A DNA stretch of 64,000 nucleotides. Origin: Kazachstania africana CBS 2517 (taxonomy: Eukaryota; Ascomycota; Saccharomycetes; Saccharomycetales; Saccharomycetaceae). The notes below the pieces were generated by a model. It made no database searches. It saw only the letters and a list, made by a program, of their open reading frames with translations, and had not been told where the DNA came from. The stretch spans positions 558,001 through 622,000 of the forward strand of contig NC_018940.1 in the NCBI RefSeq assembly GCF_000304475.1. Reading direction: 5' to 3'. Position numbers and translations under genes: made by a program. How positions within the stretch are numbered: position 1 is the first letter of the stretch; the number at the start of each line of letters is the position of its first letter. This document shows positions 10,101 through 21,989 of this stretch, in pieces.

Positions 10101-12195
10101 GATGCAGAGCAAACAATATGGTTTATCAATTCTTTTCCTTTCGGGCGAGATAGCTTCTCAAACAAGCTCTAATAGTGACAAATTAAAAGTCCCTGTGAAA
10201 AATATCAAATTATCATTGCTATCACTTTTAAAAAGTAATGCATTGCAGCTGGACAAATTACCAGAATTTGCTGCTTGTTCACTACTTGATGCCATAGCTT
10301 ACACTCTAGACAAATGGGCCGACGGTAAGAATCAATCAACAGATGAAAGTTTTATTAACACTTTGATGCAGATTTTCAAGCGTTTCGTTCCCGTTTCTAC
10401 CCTCATGAAAGATGATTCCGAGATTTTAACAATATCAGCAAAATATAGGCTTATTTCTCGGATTATTGAGATTTTTGCTCTATACCTCTATACATCCAAC
10501 GACGCTAACTCTCTAATCTATACATTGTTAGATCAAGATAACCTATTCAGCATTATCAAACCTTATTTTAAGATGGACTGTGATGGATTTATTTCGACCA
10601 ATGAACTCTTTGAAGAGTTCTCAAGAAATTTTCCAGGCTATACTCTTTCAAGTTTCCGAACTGACCACTTTTTCAATCCTGATATTCAAGAAGGACACGA
10701 ACTTTTCAACATTGAATTGATGGATAAACTTTTTGGTAGCGAGGTATACTGGGCTGGAAGCTCAGAGCTGCCAGGTTTCAAGAAAAAGGTTGTTAGAGCT
10801 TCAGTACAATCAAAGTACATGAATCATCAAATTTCCACGGCCAAAGCTTGGGGCGCACTTCTGACATCATTTGTTAAGTTATCTTCCACTCCTTTGAAAG
10901 ATACATTCATAGACATAGTTTGTGATTTTCTAGAATTGGACAGTGATGCCAATACGAGTAAATTTGGCACTAACTCCCTCAATAATGAGAAAATTGAGTT
11001 AACATTTTATATCCTATATTCCTTCCAAACTACTCAAAAGTCGATAACCGAGAAAAAGTTACTCGAGCTGCTATCAAAACTGATCACTATTTTCAAAACC
11101 GATACTGTTGATTATCTAAAAAATATTTCACATTCTAATAATAGCGGCACATATCGCTCCATTTTACGTTCTGTTTTGATAATTCTAGGACTCTTGGATA
11201 AGAAATCACAGTCGATAGAAATAGCATCAGATCAAATTTTAGAATTTTTTGAATGGGCTTTTAGTAGAGGCGTTCACTTAATCTTCTCAAGTATCCTTTC
11301 TGACATAGGTGCTTTGGTATCAAATGACACCTCGAAGGTATTCCATAATCTTGACGATAAAATTCAAGATTTATTTTTGCTACTCGCCCTTTTCAATAAG
11401 ATCCAGGAATTGAAGCCTTCAGCAAATTTCAACCTAATTCTAGCCTCGTCTTTAAATGAACTTGGTACAATTAAAGTGATCCTGAGCTTATACTCCAGCT
11501 TCAAGTCCATCAATAGGAATGAAGAACCATTGTTGGGTTATATCACACTAACATTCATATCAGAGCTTTGCACAGTCAAAGAAGTCGCGGAAAAGTTCAT
11601 AAGAAATGGATTGTTCGCTGTTTTGTTAGAAAGTCCTCTCTCTGTCACTATACAACAAGGACATATCAAACCAGAAACTTCACCAGGATTACATAATGCA
11701 TGGAGCAACGGCCTTTTATCCATCCTGCTTTTATTATTGAGTGAATTTGGACTAAAAATACTGCCTGAGAGTTGTTTATTCATCTCGTATTTCAGCAATC
11801 AAGTAAAAACTGCGATTTCGACCTGGTCCGATAGCAAAATGGGTGTATCCACTGCTTTAATTAAAGAAACTGCACAGTTGGTTCTTCTACAAAAAATGCT
11901 GAGCTCTTTAAACTATCAGCAGTACTTGTCAAATTCTAGTGCAAGAGGAAACCAAGATGTAGACACAGAGGTAGTAGAATTGGTAATTGGATTAGATACA
12001 TATCCGCAAAGAAAACAATTAAGCTCGGCATTGAACAAGCTATTGACGCATCCTAAGTTCTTAAACTCAAGGATAATCCCATCTACAATCGAAGAACAGA
12101 ATTTCTTACAAGACGATTTCAACAGAAGCACCTTTGTACAGAAAATTAGTAGAGAGATCAAGGAACTACAACAGTCCTTGTTTGACGAGATATAA
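7189..12195 (+). CDS. NUP188: Nup188-like inner-ring nucleoporin
   Basis: This 1,668-residue all-helical protein is very close in length to S. cerevisiae Nup188 (1,655). Shared blocks include NFIPIT near residue 415, LPLVDEALIPLINIA near 455, STAKAWGALLTSF near 1,220, LILASSLNELGT near 1,420, LESPLSVTIQQGHIKPE near 1,485 and LLTHPKFLNSRIIP near the C-terminus. Nup188 is a large superhelical scaffold of the nuclear pore inner ring and binds Nic96. It forms part of a family with Nup192, from which this sequence differs at the N-terminus. The next genes, MDM1 and SEC65, follow on the same strand as in S. cerevisiae (YML103C to YML105C). ATG 7189 is the first in-frame start. Confidence 0.97.
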   Translation: MSNKAIDGSKLRGPSFTFSDVEFFLKSFPNNFDFTRKDLNSSFMKVEEFLSQNKQIFKTIAEFDSDQLDQHSQKSAHSFTLRGSTYVATNEDCNIAMKLAKCLTLNFKECLRLVIQSREKNYCQVEPSLIDLTKLILRERNGVIQTLFHLINNECFPIIEDKYYNLLTNELKSEICENLINLIYKIIENSITNNIEPTEINDNEIPENDSQELLQIKNSFDVVHLANILSLLSNLFLNSATPSKIVVKWFQNLSIITDFLDSKLGIILNDSPYPTISKLGSFVTINSLLILGLDTTTFSVNIDTPYFSDTAAFLQVQDAIDKLSSNSILSYMWSFVLFTKSYIIEEDVTAHTSFLQEFRSHCGDNSHLSMLSTLFAKRAEEQNVLGSIVDLSESLSPEKFYSAIICSFLALALNFIPITIEVSKVIKFVLLKCPKDFVENFLTCDAFERSLILIKAKLPLVDEALIPLINIAIVNIEFANFELKELNTYATKTKIGELDYDIYDETLKLTGTSSEALITTSNMLSNELVVLKKETLIKPPLEFNDSILMPIPADTKGKILQGASNSSDDDLVVFMHSYSGWSLIGRALQNLGEQYSQQGNVMDEKFQDIMMSIIELTSSLISSSGSAEKTIEILGYMSSNIKKDDIISVIFKIFEVALNKRNYNISCICSDFTESLIKDLPHFVWSFLARSDILERFGKTGLASIILGTMEITNGEYDFTIKISKLATSLVQESIFQDSTIPTRTKKDILEKITTHLLHVYQSYQYWKFDNIYQKFELGFHLAKFFSNVLSNLHGMDSGASPQDRITNILAKAGRDVVMTFLGSEAQNSQASNNLLKILLSASDKQVTTIGDEGFGPTYTTLLKASFELSKSLIYIRNVLKLSPSTLEKSIFKNSSTLIEIYHSTPSMKRCIMNVFNALVSVTWNEDYPSLLAYLGDNHSKLFFNTIAADITNELSNFELSNDVYVFFGSLMQSKQYGLSILFLSGEIASQTSSNSDKLKVPVKNIKLSLLSLLKSNALQLDKLPEFAACSLLDAIAYTLDKWADGKNQSTDESFINTLMQIFKRFVPVSTLMKDDSEILTISAKYRLISRIIEIFALYLYTSNDANSLIYTLLDQDNLFSIIKPYFKMDCDGFISTNELFEEFSRNFPGYTLSSFRTDHFFNPDIQEGHELFNIELMDKLFGSEVYWAGSSELPGFKKKVVRASVQSKYMNHQISTAKAWGALLTSFVKLSSTPLKDTFIDIVCDFLELDSDANTSKFGTNSLNNEKIELTFYILYSFQTTQKSITEKKLLELLSKLITIFKTDTVDYLKNISHSNNSGTYRSILRSVLIILGLLDKKSQSIEIASDQILEFFEWAFSRGVHLIFSSILSDIGALVSNDTSKVFHNLDDKIQDLFLLLALFNKIQELKPSANFNLILASSLNELGTIKVILSLYSSFKSINRNEEPLLGYITLTFISELCTVKEVAEKFIRNGLFAVLLESPLSVTIQQGHIKPETSPGLHNAWSNGLLSILLLLLSEFGLKILPESCLFISYFSNQVKTAISTWSDSKMGVSTALIKETAQLVLLQKMLSSLNYQQYLSNSSARGNQDVDTEVVELVIGLDTYPQRKQLSSALNKLLTHPKFLNSRIIPSTIEEQNFLQDDFNRSTFVQKISREIKELQQSLFDEI

Positions 12196-12429
12196 GAGTA
12201 CCTCATATAAAGTACGTAAAAATAAATTACCTCATACTATAATAGCTTTGTACATTAAAATATATTTAAAAAATTGTAATAATGCTAAAAATCGAAACCA
12301 TATTTATCGTAGTAGCTTATCGCGAGTTGGTTGCTACTTAAAGCTGTACCTAAATTTCAACTGTCGACTTTATCACAGTTTTACATTTCAATCCGAAAAC
12401 ATCAAAGTGTATTCTCAAAAAAATACATC

Positions 12430-15400
12430 ATGATAATAATAATAATAATAATAATAAAGCACATATGGAAAAATAAGTACTTTAATAATGATATGTCCAT
12501 TTTTAAACACATTATTTTATGCACAGCAGTCATTTGGGCTTGCACCTATTCCAACTCTAAGATAATCAACTGCTGTATTTGGCTAACAGTTTTTTTTGTT
12601 TTTACAATATCAATCAGTTTTCCAGAAGGCCATACTCCTTTTCCAAAGAAACTACCAGTAAGAAATGACCAACCTGTGATGAAAGAACATGCAGATTCGT
12701 CAAAACTATTTTCATATCATTCAGATATACCGCGTGAGTTGAATGAGATTACCGATCTTCTTATTCGTGAATTTATTGTACCGTGGTTTGAAAGGATTGA
12801 TAGCCGTGAAGATTCTAAATTCAAACATGCAGTAAAGACAACAATTCTCAAAATTATAAAAGCACTACACATCAGTGTCTGCAGAGATGACGTTGCCACT
12901 AAAGTGTCACTAAAATTAATATCTTTAATCACGGATCACATCACTGTTTTCAATACGATGGATATACCCAGCTCATACCAAGAAAACAAGAAAGCGTCAC
13001 TGAAATATGCCATTACGTACAATAAAATACTCAAAATACACCAAGGTATAACACTTAAGAGCGATAGTTTAGATAAAGATATTGAAAATCACACTAAAAA
13101 CATCATTGAAAAAGCACTTTTTTCAGTTCTTGGCGAAGAAGAAATGAGCTCTCCATTTGTTTCAGTCCTATCAAAAGAAATTTTATCTATGGCTGTTTTC
13201 TGTCCTCTTTTGACGAAGTACTGTGACCCGTATAGTTGGAATATGTCTCTAATTTCTATCTGCAAAAAAATATTAGAGGAAAGAAGCCAGGCTCAAGAAG
13301 TTAGGAAAATCTTAACAAAACAGCTTCATACTTCTCAATTAATTGATCATGAAAACATCACCAACCTCAAATCATGCGCTATGGAATTTAATATCAACTC
13401 AGATACTTCGGATGAAGATTTTGAGATATTCCTGAAAAGGCTGAGCGAACTAGACTCACTGAGCGATTTGAGGTCAATTAAACTGACAATGATGATGGAA
13501 TCACTGAAACTTTCATCTACTGACGAAAAGCACCCTTCAAAAAAAATAAATCTGCTAAAGAAAAGAATAGCTCTCTCATTGAACCTAGTTAACAGCAAAT
13601 TGAAGTATTTGGATGCAAAAGATAAGAACATTTCGGTAGACAAAAAAGAAATGGATTTTCTAGATGATAAAGAGATTCTCTTAAAGCTTGAATCTTTTAT
13701 ATCACGGGTGAATTTGGATGCCATATTAAGTGATAATTTCTGTATGCTATATTTCAAAAGATATCTAACTATGAAGAAAGACACAGGGTCTCTTTTATAT
13801 CTTGCCTTTTGGAAGAAGATTGAATCTTTGAAAAACCCTTTACCGTCTAGTGTATCAGTGGGCGCTACAGTAACTCAAATCTCCTTAGAAAATATGGAAA
13901 ATATCAAAAATATTTTTTTTAATGATAAGCAGATACCCTATATGAAGGTTTTGGACGAAAAGTTAGTACTAGAATTACTTCAACTTATTCAAGAAGAGAC
14001 GAACAAAAAAGATACGGTACGTGATGTGGAAAAGATCTTTCTTGAACTTCAGCACAAATCCATTTTGCATCTAAATATCCAATTTCTAAAATTCAAAAAA
14101 TCAGGAATATTTATAAAAATGATTTCAGCACTAGAGTTTAGTTCGACAAATGTCTATACTGGGTACATCAGCAATAGGCCTACAAAAAATAGTTCTGATA
14201 CGGTGCTTGGCAGACACAACCTTGAAAAACAACCAAATGAACCCATGGAAGTAATTCTGAATCCAATTATTAGTGAAGAATTGGAAAAAATTGCAAACAA
14301 GGAGAAATCGTACGATTCCACATATCAAAAGCTAGGAATAGCAGATATTGACGTGGCGTTCTTAATGAAAAATAATAGCCATATATCCCATTACGATATT
14401 TTAGATGTAAAGCCTCCAAAAATGGAGAATCACACCAAGAATGAAATATTTTTGGAAGATGATATGAAATGTGGAAATCCGTTGGGCATCACTCAAGGTA
14501 GTACTCTTCTTCAAGCAATAAAGTGTAACGAGGACGCTAATGAATCTGATTCAGATCTATCAACGTTAAACTCAGATATCGAACAGCTCACTAGGGAACT
14601 GAATCTTTTAAAACATCTGATTTTAAAGGCAGAATTAACAAATAGTAAGAAGCAGCTTACACTTTTGAGAAATTCTGAGAGAACTCTTCAAAGAGAGATG
14701 CGAAAAAAGAATCTTTTGAAACAAAGATTAGTAGTACAGCAAGACGAGGAGAGTATTTTTGGTAGGACTTCAGTTAGCATAAAATCATACTTTGCAGAAA
14801 AAGACATAATCGGTGCACATGAAACAGTTTATTATATCATCAACGTAAATTTTAAAAATGAAGAAAAAGTTACTTCATGGGATATTCCTAGAAGATTCAA
14901 TGAATTCCATTTACTCAATGCATATATGAAAAAGAGGCATAGAGAGGTAATAAAAAAGTTGCACTTAAATGAACTTTTTCCATCAAAAACGAACATTTCA
15001 TTAAAGTATCATCTTTCTCCAAAATTGTTGTACGAGGACAGAAAGTCAAAATTAGAGACTTACTTAAGAACACTACTGAGCATAAGTGAAATATGCCGTG
15101 ATATTACTTTTAGGGAATTTCTGTCCAATACAAACCCATTCGACTCTGATAGCATAGATTTTAAGAAAACCAATCAAAAAAAGTTTTCAATACCAGAAGT
15201 AGCAATGACTGGAAAAGGAAACTTTTCGGCGTCACTCTCTTCAACATCTCAGTCACCTGAACTTTCGATGCACTCTGGGAGCAGTAATTCCGCTAGCGTA
15301 AAATCAGGTTTTAATAATGAAGATAATCAGACATTCACTAATGCCAAGACACCAGAATATGAATTTGAGCAGAGAACTATTGTGAAATCAATGTGTGACT

Positions 15401-15873
15401 TATTTATAGCAATATTTTCGTTAAACGGTGTAAAATCAATATGGCTACGTGGCGGCGGTATCATCATCCTTTTGCAACAGCTATTTGGAAGTACTATTGA
15501 AAAGTATCTTCGTGACACCATTGCAAGATTTACTAGCAAGGAAAAGACCGCTGAAATGTTGCAAGATTTGAAAGTAAGCCTGTGGGGACCCTCAGGATAT
15601 TTTGAAAAACGAAAAGCTAGAAAAGAGGCGGAGCTTTTGCCAGCATCTGATGCAGAAAGGAAGAAGGCGCATAGAGACTCTTTAGTACTGATACAAGCTC
15701 TATTTGTTGAGACATTTAGCAAGCTGGTGGGTTACCGTCAAGCCCAACAAGGAGCGATTACTCTGCATCAAACCCTACAGAATCCATACTTAAATGCATC
15801 ACTTCTATTAAGTATATTAGATATCATTGTCCAGGACATCATTCTTCAAGATGACTGGCAAAATCTCTCATAA
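12430..15873 (+). CDS. MDM1: Mdm1-like PXA/PX sorting-nexin ER-vacuole tether
   Basis: This protein has 1,147 residues from ATG 12430, or 1,126 from ATG 12493; S. cerevisiae Mdm1 has 1,127. The second start gives an N-terminus with a hydrophobic membrane segment, so it may be the real one. The first adds 21 residues including eight isoleucines encoded by an ATA repeat. After the membrane segment comes a PXA domain (FSYHSDIPRELNEITDLLIREF), then a helical middle and coiled coil, a PX domain (about 780-900, containing WDIPRRFNEFHLL) and a C-terminal nexin domain (LGLRGG-type region, ending in DIIVQDIILQDDW). In yeast Mdm1 is anchored in the ER and its PX domain contacts the vacuole at nucleus-vacuole junctions, with links to lipid and mitochondrial organisation. 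Confidence 0.93.
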   Translation: MIIIIIIIIKHIWKNKYFNNDMSIFKHIILCTAVIWACTYSNSKIINCCIWLTVFFVFTISISFPEGHTPFPKKLPVRNDQPVMKEHADSSKLFSYHSDIPRELNEITDLLIREFIVPWFERIDSREDSKFKHAVKTTILKIIKALHISVCRDDVATKVSLKLISLITDHITVFNTMDIPSSYQENKKASLKYAITYNKILKIHQGITLKSDSLDKDIENHTKNIIEKALFSVLGEEEMSSPFVSVLSKEILSMAVFCPLLTKYCDPYSWNMSLISICKKILEERSQAQEVRKILTKQLHTSQLIDHENITNLKSCAMEFNINSDTSDEDFEIFLKRLSELDSLSDLRSIKLTMMMESLKLSSTDEKHPSKKINLLKKRIALSLNLVNSKLKYLDAKDKNISVDKKEMDFLDDKEILLKLESFISRVNLDAILSDNFCMLYFKRYLTMKKDTGSLLYLAFWKKIESLKNPLPSSVSVGATVTQISLENMENIKNIFFNDKQIPYMKVLDEKLVLELLQLIQEETNKKDTVRDVEKIFLELQHKSILHLNIQFLKFKKSGIFIKMISALEFSSTNVYTGYISNRPTKNSSDTVLGRHNLEKQPNEPMEVILNPIISEELEKIANKEKSYDSTYQKLGIADIDVAFLMKNNSHISHYDILDVKPPKMENHTKNEIFLEDDMKCGNPLGITQGSTLLQAIKCNEDANESDSDLSTLNSDIEQLTRELNLLKHLILKAELTNSKKQLTLLRNSERTLQREMRKKNLLKQRLVVQQDEESIFGRTSVSIKSYFAEKDIIGAHETVYYIINVNFKNEEKVTSWDIPRRFNEFHLLNAYMKKRHREVIKKLHLNELFPSKTNISLKYHLSPKLLYEDRKSKLETYLRTLLSISEICRDITFREFLSNTNPFDSDSIDFKKTNQKKFSIPEVAMTGKGNFSASLSSTSQSPELSMHSGSSNSASVKSGFNNEDNQTFTNAKTPEYEFEQRTIVKSMCDLFIAIFSLNGVKSIWLRGGGIIILLQQLFGSTIEKYLRDTIARFTSKEKTAEMLQDLKVSLWGPSGYFEKRKARKEAELLPASDAERKKAHRDSLVLIQALFVETFSKLVGYRQAQQGAITLHQTLQNPYLNASLLLSILDIIVQDIILQDDWQNLS
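12433..12457 (+). repeat. (ATA)8 microsatellite at the possible MDM1 start
   Basis: An ATA/AAT trinucleotide run starts directly after ATG 12430. If this start is used it encodes a stretch of isoleucine. Length variation here would not shift the frame. Confidence 0.85.
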
Positions 15874-16058
15874 TCAAGATTATATAGAAGACTCCTTTAT
15901 TTCAAGAGAAAATATAATTTTCAAGTACCGATCATTTTTACAATGTATGCAATTTTTCGTCTAGTGTGCAGGAAAAAAAACAAAAAGAAGCACCATTATT
16001 TGTACCTAATTGTAACGATAAGGTCAATAGAACGTTGGAACCTATAGAACGATTCAAG

Positions 16059-16859
16059 ATGCCAAAATTGGAGGAAATAGAGGATTATGACGATATAGAT
16101 AATCTAGAGATGGATTTGGCTGAGGTTGATCCAAGTCTAAGGACGCCAATCGCACCAAAAATAGTGCCTACTGTCGTTAGAAGTCAAGACCAGGATGATG
16201 TTAACCAAAGCAACCCATATGATAATAACGAGCAAATGACATTTATCAACCCAGATACAAATAAGGTTGAACGTTCTACGCCAATGAGTGAGGAAAAACT
16301 GAACGAAATCAAAACATATCAAATATTATATCCATGCTATTTCGATAAAAATAGGTCACATAAGGAAGGGAGAAGAGTTCCAAAGGAACTAGCGGTTGAA
16401 AATCCACTGGCAAAGACGATAGCGGATGCGGCTCGTTCTTTAGGTGTATTATCAATTCTTGAAGGTGAGAAAACACATCCTCAAGATTTCGGTAACCCTG
16501 GTAGAGTTCGTATCTTATTTAAGAAAGACGGTAGTATAATCAGAGGCGTAGGTATTGAAAAATTCAAAGGGGGTAAGCGTCAATTAATGAAGGAAATTTC
16601 CCAATATTTAATTAATCATCCTACTACAATCGCCAAACTAAGAGAAATTCCTTACCCCCCAGACTACGACAACATCGAATTCAAGAAGATTCCAAAGGTC
16701 AAAGGTTTTAAAATGAACGATATTGTACCATTACATAGTCCATTTTTGATGGGGCACCCAATGACAAAATCCTTATACGATGCCCCAGCACCTACTGCAA
16801 AACTACCTGACAAACCAATGAAAATGCCTAAGAATAAGTACAAAGTTGTCAGAAGGTAG
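16059..16859 (+). CDS. SEC65: Sec65-like SRP19 subunit of the signal recognition particle
   Basis: This 266-residue protein starts [14 protein letters not shown], matching the S. cerevisiae Sec65 start (273 aa). No in-frame ATG lies upstream before the stop. The SRP19 domain begins at about residue 85 with [20 protein letters not shown] and continues through ENPLAKTI and [13 protein letters not shown]. The C-terminal tail is strongly basic ([10 protein letters not shown]). SRP19/Sec65 binds SRP RNA and is needed for Srp54 to join the particle, which targets nascent secretory proteins to the ER. It follows MDM1 on the same strand, as in S. cerevisiae. Confidence 0.98.
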   Translation: MPKLEEIEDYDDIDNLEMDLAEVDPSLRTPIAPKIVPTVVRSQDQDDVNQSNPYDNNEQMTFINPDTNKVERSTPMSEEKLNEIKTYQILYPCYFDKNRSHKEGRRVPKELAVENPLAKTIADAARSLGVLSILEGEKTHPQDFGNPGRVRILFKKDGSIIRGVGIEKFKGGKRQLMKEISQYLINHPTTIAKLREIPYPPDYDNIEFKKIPKVKGFKMNDIVPLHSPFLMGHPMTKSLYDAPAPTAKLPDKPMKMPKNKYKVVRR

Positions 16860-17047
16860 CTACACTTTTTATATAGAAGCATGTACTATACTTAACTGAA
16901 AAAAAAATACTTCATGTTATTGATATCTCCATGATATATATAAATATATTAATCTGATGCTATTATACATTACGGTTACATGTGAATCAAATTCACGCCT
17001 ACCAGAGATTATTCACCAATGTCAGCCTTCTTATTATCCTCAATAAA

Positions 17048-17386
17048 TTATTGGTTATTATTAACAAACTCTTTTACCTTTTCCACTACATTTTCAATCT
17101 GTTTGTCTATGAGTAAAACGACCAGACCGTCACTACTAATTTCATATTTGATATTTCCTTCATTCGGTATACAGATTTCTTCATCAAACTTATCAAACCA
17201 CTCATTCAAAGTATCTAATTCACTTGTTTCAAATGGCAGGATTAGTTCTTCAATAAATTCATGAGATTTTGTAGATTCTTGTTTTGGCTGTTCCCCATTA
17301 TCATTATCTTCAAATTTTTCTATCACTTCTTCACTCTCTTCTTCTAACAAAACAAGCATACGATATCTATTGTCACTGCCAGCCAT
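17048..17386 (-). CDS. YML108W-like small conserved protein of unknown function
   Basis: This 112-residue acidic protein corresponds to S. cerevisiae YML108W (105 aa). Shared blocks are YRMLVLLE at the start, HEFIEELILPF, LNEWFDKFDEEICIPNEG and IKYEISSDGLVVLL. The fold looks alpha/beta, and no enzymatic motif is visible. An internal segment of about 15 residues rich in E, N and Q is longer than in S. cerevisiae. It sits between SEC65 (convergent) and the ZDS gene, the same neighbourhood as in S. cerevisiae apart from URA5 and PML39, which are missing here. Function is unknown. Confidence 0.9.
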   Translation of the reverse strand: MAGSDNRYRMLVLLEEESEEVIEKFEDNDNGEQPKQESTKSHEFIEELILPFETSELDTLNEWFDKFDEEICIPNEGNIKYEISSDGLVVLLIDKQIENVVEKVKEFVNNNQ

Positions 17387-17571
17387 ATCGAATTGATGAT
17401 GGGATACGTCGCAGTATTTATCTGACGTTGGTAGCTCATCGAGAAATTTTTCAACCTCGCATTATATAAATCTACATTAATGAAAATGGAAAAAACTTAG
17501 CGCAGAGTCACAACTTACGATCGAACGAATAGATTAAAATAGAAAGTAATATAATACATAAATCCAGTGCT

Positions 17572-20226
17572 TCACATATCTGGTATGACAATAGTTCCAT
17601 CAGATGCATTGTGTGCTGTAGTATAGCGACCGACCCCACCTGTTTCTTGTTCTACTTCTTCCAAATCTTCCTCATAGTCACTTTCGTTTGAAGAAACGGC
17701 TGCTTGTTCCATATAAAGTGTATGATTGACTAGGTTCAAATAAGCATACATGAAATTACTCAGCAAAACCTGTTGCCTCAGTTCTCTTTTGGGATCGCTT
17801 AACTTCAAATGACTCAATCTATAGATGGCTCTTTCGACATTAATGCCTAACCTGTGATCAAACATAATGACTGTTGATGTTGTCAGCATGGGCAATGGGA
17901 AACCGAATGCACTGTCACTAAAGTGAATTGGCGCATTTGGTTTTTCTGGCCTTTTAACATCGTCAAATGTTAATTTCCTAGGCGGTAAGGATGATATTGC
18001 GGATTTCAACTCTTTTTCTTGTTCTGCCGTGGTTTCACTTGATGATAACTCTGGATTTCTAAAATCCTCTCCTTTTAGGGCTTCGTAACTGACATCTTGT
18101 GATTCATCACCTTCCAACTCTACCGTTTGGATAACTGTTGAAGAAGATGATGATAATGAAGAAGAGGAAGCTGAAGAAGGAGGTGCAGATGCGTTTGATT
18201 CTTTCTTCGTACTCACTACACTAACAGCAGGTTGAAGAGAAGGAAGTTCTTTGTCACTAGTTTCACTATCTGAAGATTTGAAGCTCTCATGAGAGTGGAT
18301 TGAATGACCCTCGAGGTTGTCACCCGCTGAATTTTCTCTTTCAGTTGTATACTCAAAAAGTACATCCTCTTTCAATGGCTCTTGGCCGAAAATTTGGTTT
18401 TCTGAAGAAGAGGAAGTTCTACGATGAGCTTTCCTCTTGAATAATTTTACAATTTTCTCTTCCAAAGTTTGCTTCTTCTTGGATACGTTTTTAGTTTTCG
18501 CAGTCATAGGAGTATTGGTAGAAGTAAATAATGGTTTATGGCGATTCTTGGAATGGTTACTTCTAGTTTTGTTATAATGAGTAGATTCTTGATTGCCTTT
18601 ACTGACCAATTCATCGTTGAGTCGTCCATTATTGTTGTTCCTCTGAAGAAAATGAGCATTTTCATTGTTTACATTGCTCCAACCATCCGTCACAGTATCT
18701 GAAGCTAAAGCATCAAAATTTTCATGAATCATTGATTCTGAATGAGATGGTTTAACGAGGACACTATCATTAGAACTTTCATTTGAATCAATACTTCCAT
18801 CATTTGAAGTTTCTTGTAAATTGGTCGCATTCGAGGTTTCTTCATCTACACTAGAATATGCGTAATGATCATATAAATCACTAATAGATCCAGGAGACTC
18901 GGTAACTGGTTCTGTGTAGTTATTACTTCGATTTACTGGTGATTTTTTAATGCTTGTTTTTGAATTGTAAGGATATTTGAAAGTTTTAGGTTCTTTGATA
19001 TTTGAGTTAATCGGTTTTGAATGAATATTAGAAGGAGCTGAAGATGATCGCACTCTGTAGGTATTGAATTTACTTCTCCTTAGTGACGATCTTTGTGGAA
19101 TTGTTAGACCGTTTTTCATTAGCATATTAGAAGCAAATTCGTCATCATTTTTATTATAGTGTTCATCATTATTAAAATTATTATCTTGCTGATCGCTATA
19201 ATTCGAGAGAAGTTCCATGTCATCAGTTCCATTGGAAAAAGAGCCTGTCATGCTTAGAGTTCTTGCCAAAGTAATTGCATCAGAATCAGTTAGACCAGCT
19301 TTATTTGAAATTTTTGTTAGTTCTTCAGTTATATCTTTTAAGGAGACGGAACGTCCTTTATTTGAGCTTCTAAAGTTACCAATGTTCGGATTTTCCTCAT
19401 CATTACTGTTGTTTCTGTTGTAATCGTCCTGATAATTCTCTTCTTCATACTCTGTATAAGATTTTCTCAAACGTGATGGTCTTCGCACTAAAGAGCCATT
19501 CTTGCTGGAATGCGCGTCGTTCTCCTTATTGATGTTATCGTTGTCATTGGACTTGCTGTCATCAATATGAATATGTTGTAAAGTATCTTGCACCAATTCA
19601 ATATAGTTTTGTGGTTTCACATTAGGATGTTTACTTGCCGGAACCCACAATAAATTATTTTTTAATTTATCTTCATTATCTGTTCGATCATTAGACAATT
19701 TCCTCGAACTCTGTCTGGATGAGTTTATACCACTAAGATTTCTATGTTTCGGTAGTTTTCTTTGACTTTGTAAAGTTGTTTGATCATGCAAATACTCGGT
19801 ACGAGTTATATCAATGCTGTCATCTTCCTCTTCGTCACTCGAGCTGCTATCTGAATTGTTATTGATTCTAACCAACGGAGGGTCATGAATGTGAGTGCCG
19901 AAGCTTTTACTCTTGGGCCTTGTATTGACTTTAGTACCTGTAAAAGTTGTAGAATCTGGTGTCCAAGATTTTCTCTTATTAAGATCATCATTTGTATTAA
20001 CGTGCGATACTTTATACTCCAATTCAGGATCAATCAGTAGATCCATGGAGCCTATAGATAATCTTTTCAAGTTTTTAACATTTCTAACTTCGTTATCAAT
20101 AGACCTTGCAGCGATTAATACTTCTGATTTTCTTTTATTCCTCAGTGATTCTACATTATTTGTATCGTCTGTCTTTGATCTCTTTCTGATTTGAATTGAA
20201 TTATGAATTGTACCATCTTGAGTCAT
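17572..20226 (-). CDS. ZDS2: Zds1/Zds2-family regulator of Cdc55-PP2A
   Basis: This 884-residue protein is mostly disordered and rich in S, N and D. Its conserved C-terminal Zds domain is at about residues 750-830 (PPRKLTFDDVKRPEKP, FSDSAFGFPLPMLT, MFDHRLGINVERAIYRLSHLKL). In yeast Zds proteins bind the PP2A regulatory subunit Cdc55 through this domain, affecting mitotic entry and exit, Cdc14 release and polarity. S. cerevisiae has ZDS1 and ZDS2 as WGD duplicates; the neighbours (YML108W, COQ5, BUL2) match the ZDS2 locus, so the symbol is by synteny. There is a basic, Ser-rich block around 580-600 and many poly-S, poly-N and poly-E tracts. Confidence 0.92.
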   Translation of the reverse strand: MTQDGTIHNSIQIRKRSKTDDTNNVESLRNKRKSEVLIAARSIDNEVRNVKNLKRLSIGSMDLLIDPELEYKVSHVNTNDDLNKRKSWTPDSTTFTGTKVNTRPKSKSFGTHIHDPPLVRINNNSDSSSSDEEEDDSIDITRTEYLHDQTTLQSQRKLPKHRNLSGINSSRQSSRKLSNDRTDNEDKLKNNLLWVPASKHPNVKPQNYIELVQDTLQHIHIDDSKSNDNDNINKENDAHSSKNGSLVRRPSRLRKSYTEYEEENYQDDYNRNNSNDEENPNIGNFRSSNKGRSVSLKDITEELTKISNKAGLTDSDAITLARTLSMTGSFSNGTDDMELLSNYSDQQDNNFNNDEHYNKNDDEFASNMLMKNGLTIPQRSSLRRSKFNTYRVRSSSAPSNIHSKPINSNIKEPKTFKYPYNSKTSIKKSPVNRSNNYTEPVTESPGSISDLYDHYAYSSVDEETSNATNLQETSNDGSIDSNESSNDSVLVKPSHSESMIHENFDALASDTVTDGWSNVNNENAHFLQRNNNNGRLNDELVSKGNQESTHYNKTRSNHSKNRHKPLFTSTNTPMTAKTKNVSKKKQTLEEKIVKLFKRKAHRRTSSSSENQIFGQEPLKEDVLFEYTTERENSAGDNLEGHSIHSHESFKSSDSETSDKELPSLQPAVSVVSTKKESNASAPPSSASSSSLSSSSSTVIQTVELEGDESQDVSYEALKGEDFRNPELSSSETTAEQEKELKSAISSLPPRKLTFDDVKRPEKPNAPIHFSDSAFGFPLPMLTTSTVIMFDHRLGINVERAIYRLSHLKLSDPKRELRQQVLLSNFMYAYLNLVNHTLYMEQAAVSSNESDYEEDLEEVEQETGGVGRYTTAHNASDGTIVIPDM

Positions 20227-21929
<1,703 letters not shown>

Positions 21930-21955
21930 AAATAATACTAAGGAGGAAAAAAGTC

Positions 21956-21965
21956 CATGTAAATA
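21956..21965 (+). promoter_or_regulatory. Puf3-type 3' UTR element of COQ5
   Basis: CATGTAAATA lies 27 nt after the COQ5 stop and exactly fits the Puf3 consensus CNUGUAHAUA. COQ5 mRNA is an established Puf3 target in S. cerevisiae, so the site is probably functional and conserved. Confidence 0.7.
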
Positions 21966-21989
21966 AAAAAATACATAAATCTTGTATGT

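Noticed and set aside
15966..16058. Upstream in-frame extension of SEC65 by 31 codons
   Set aside because: It has no ATG; the family start is MPKLEE at 16059.
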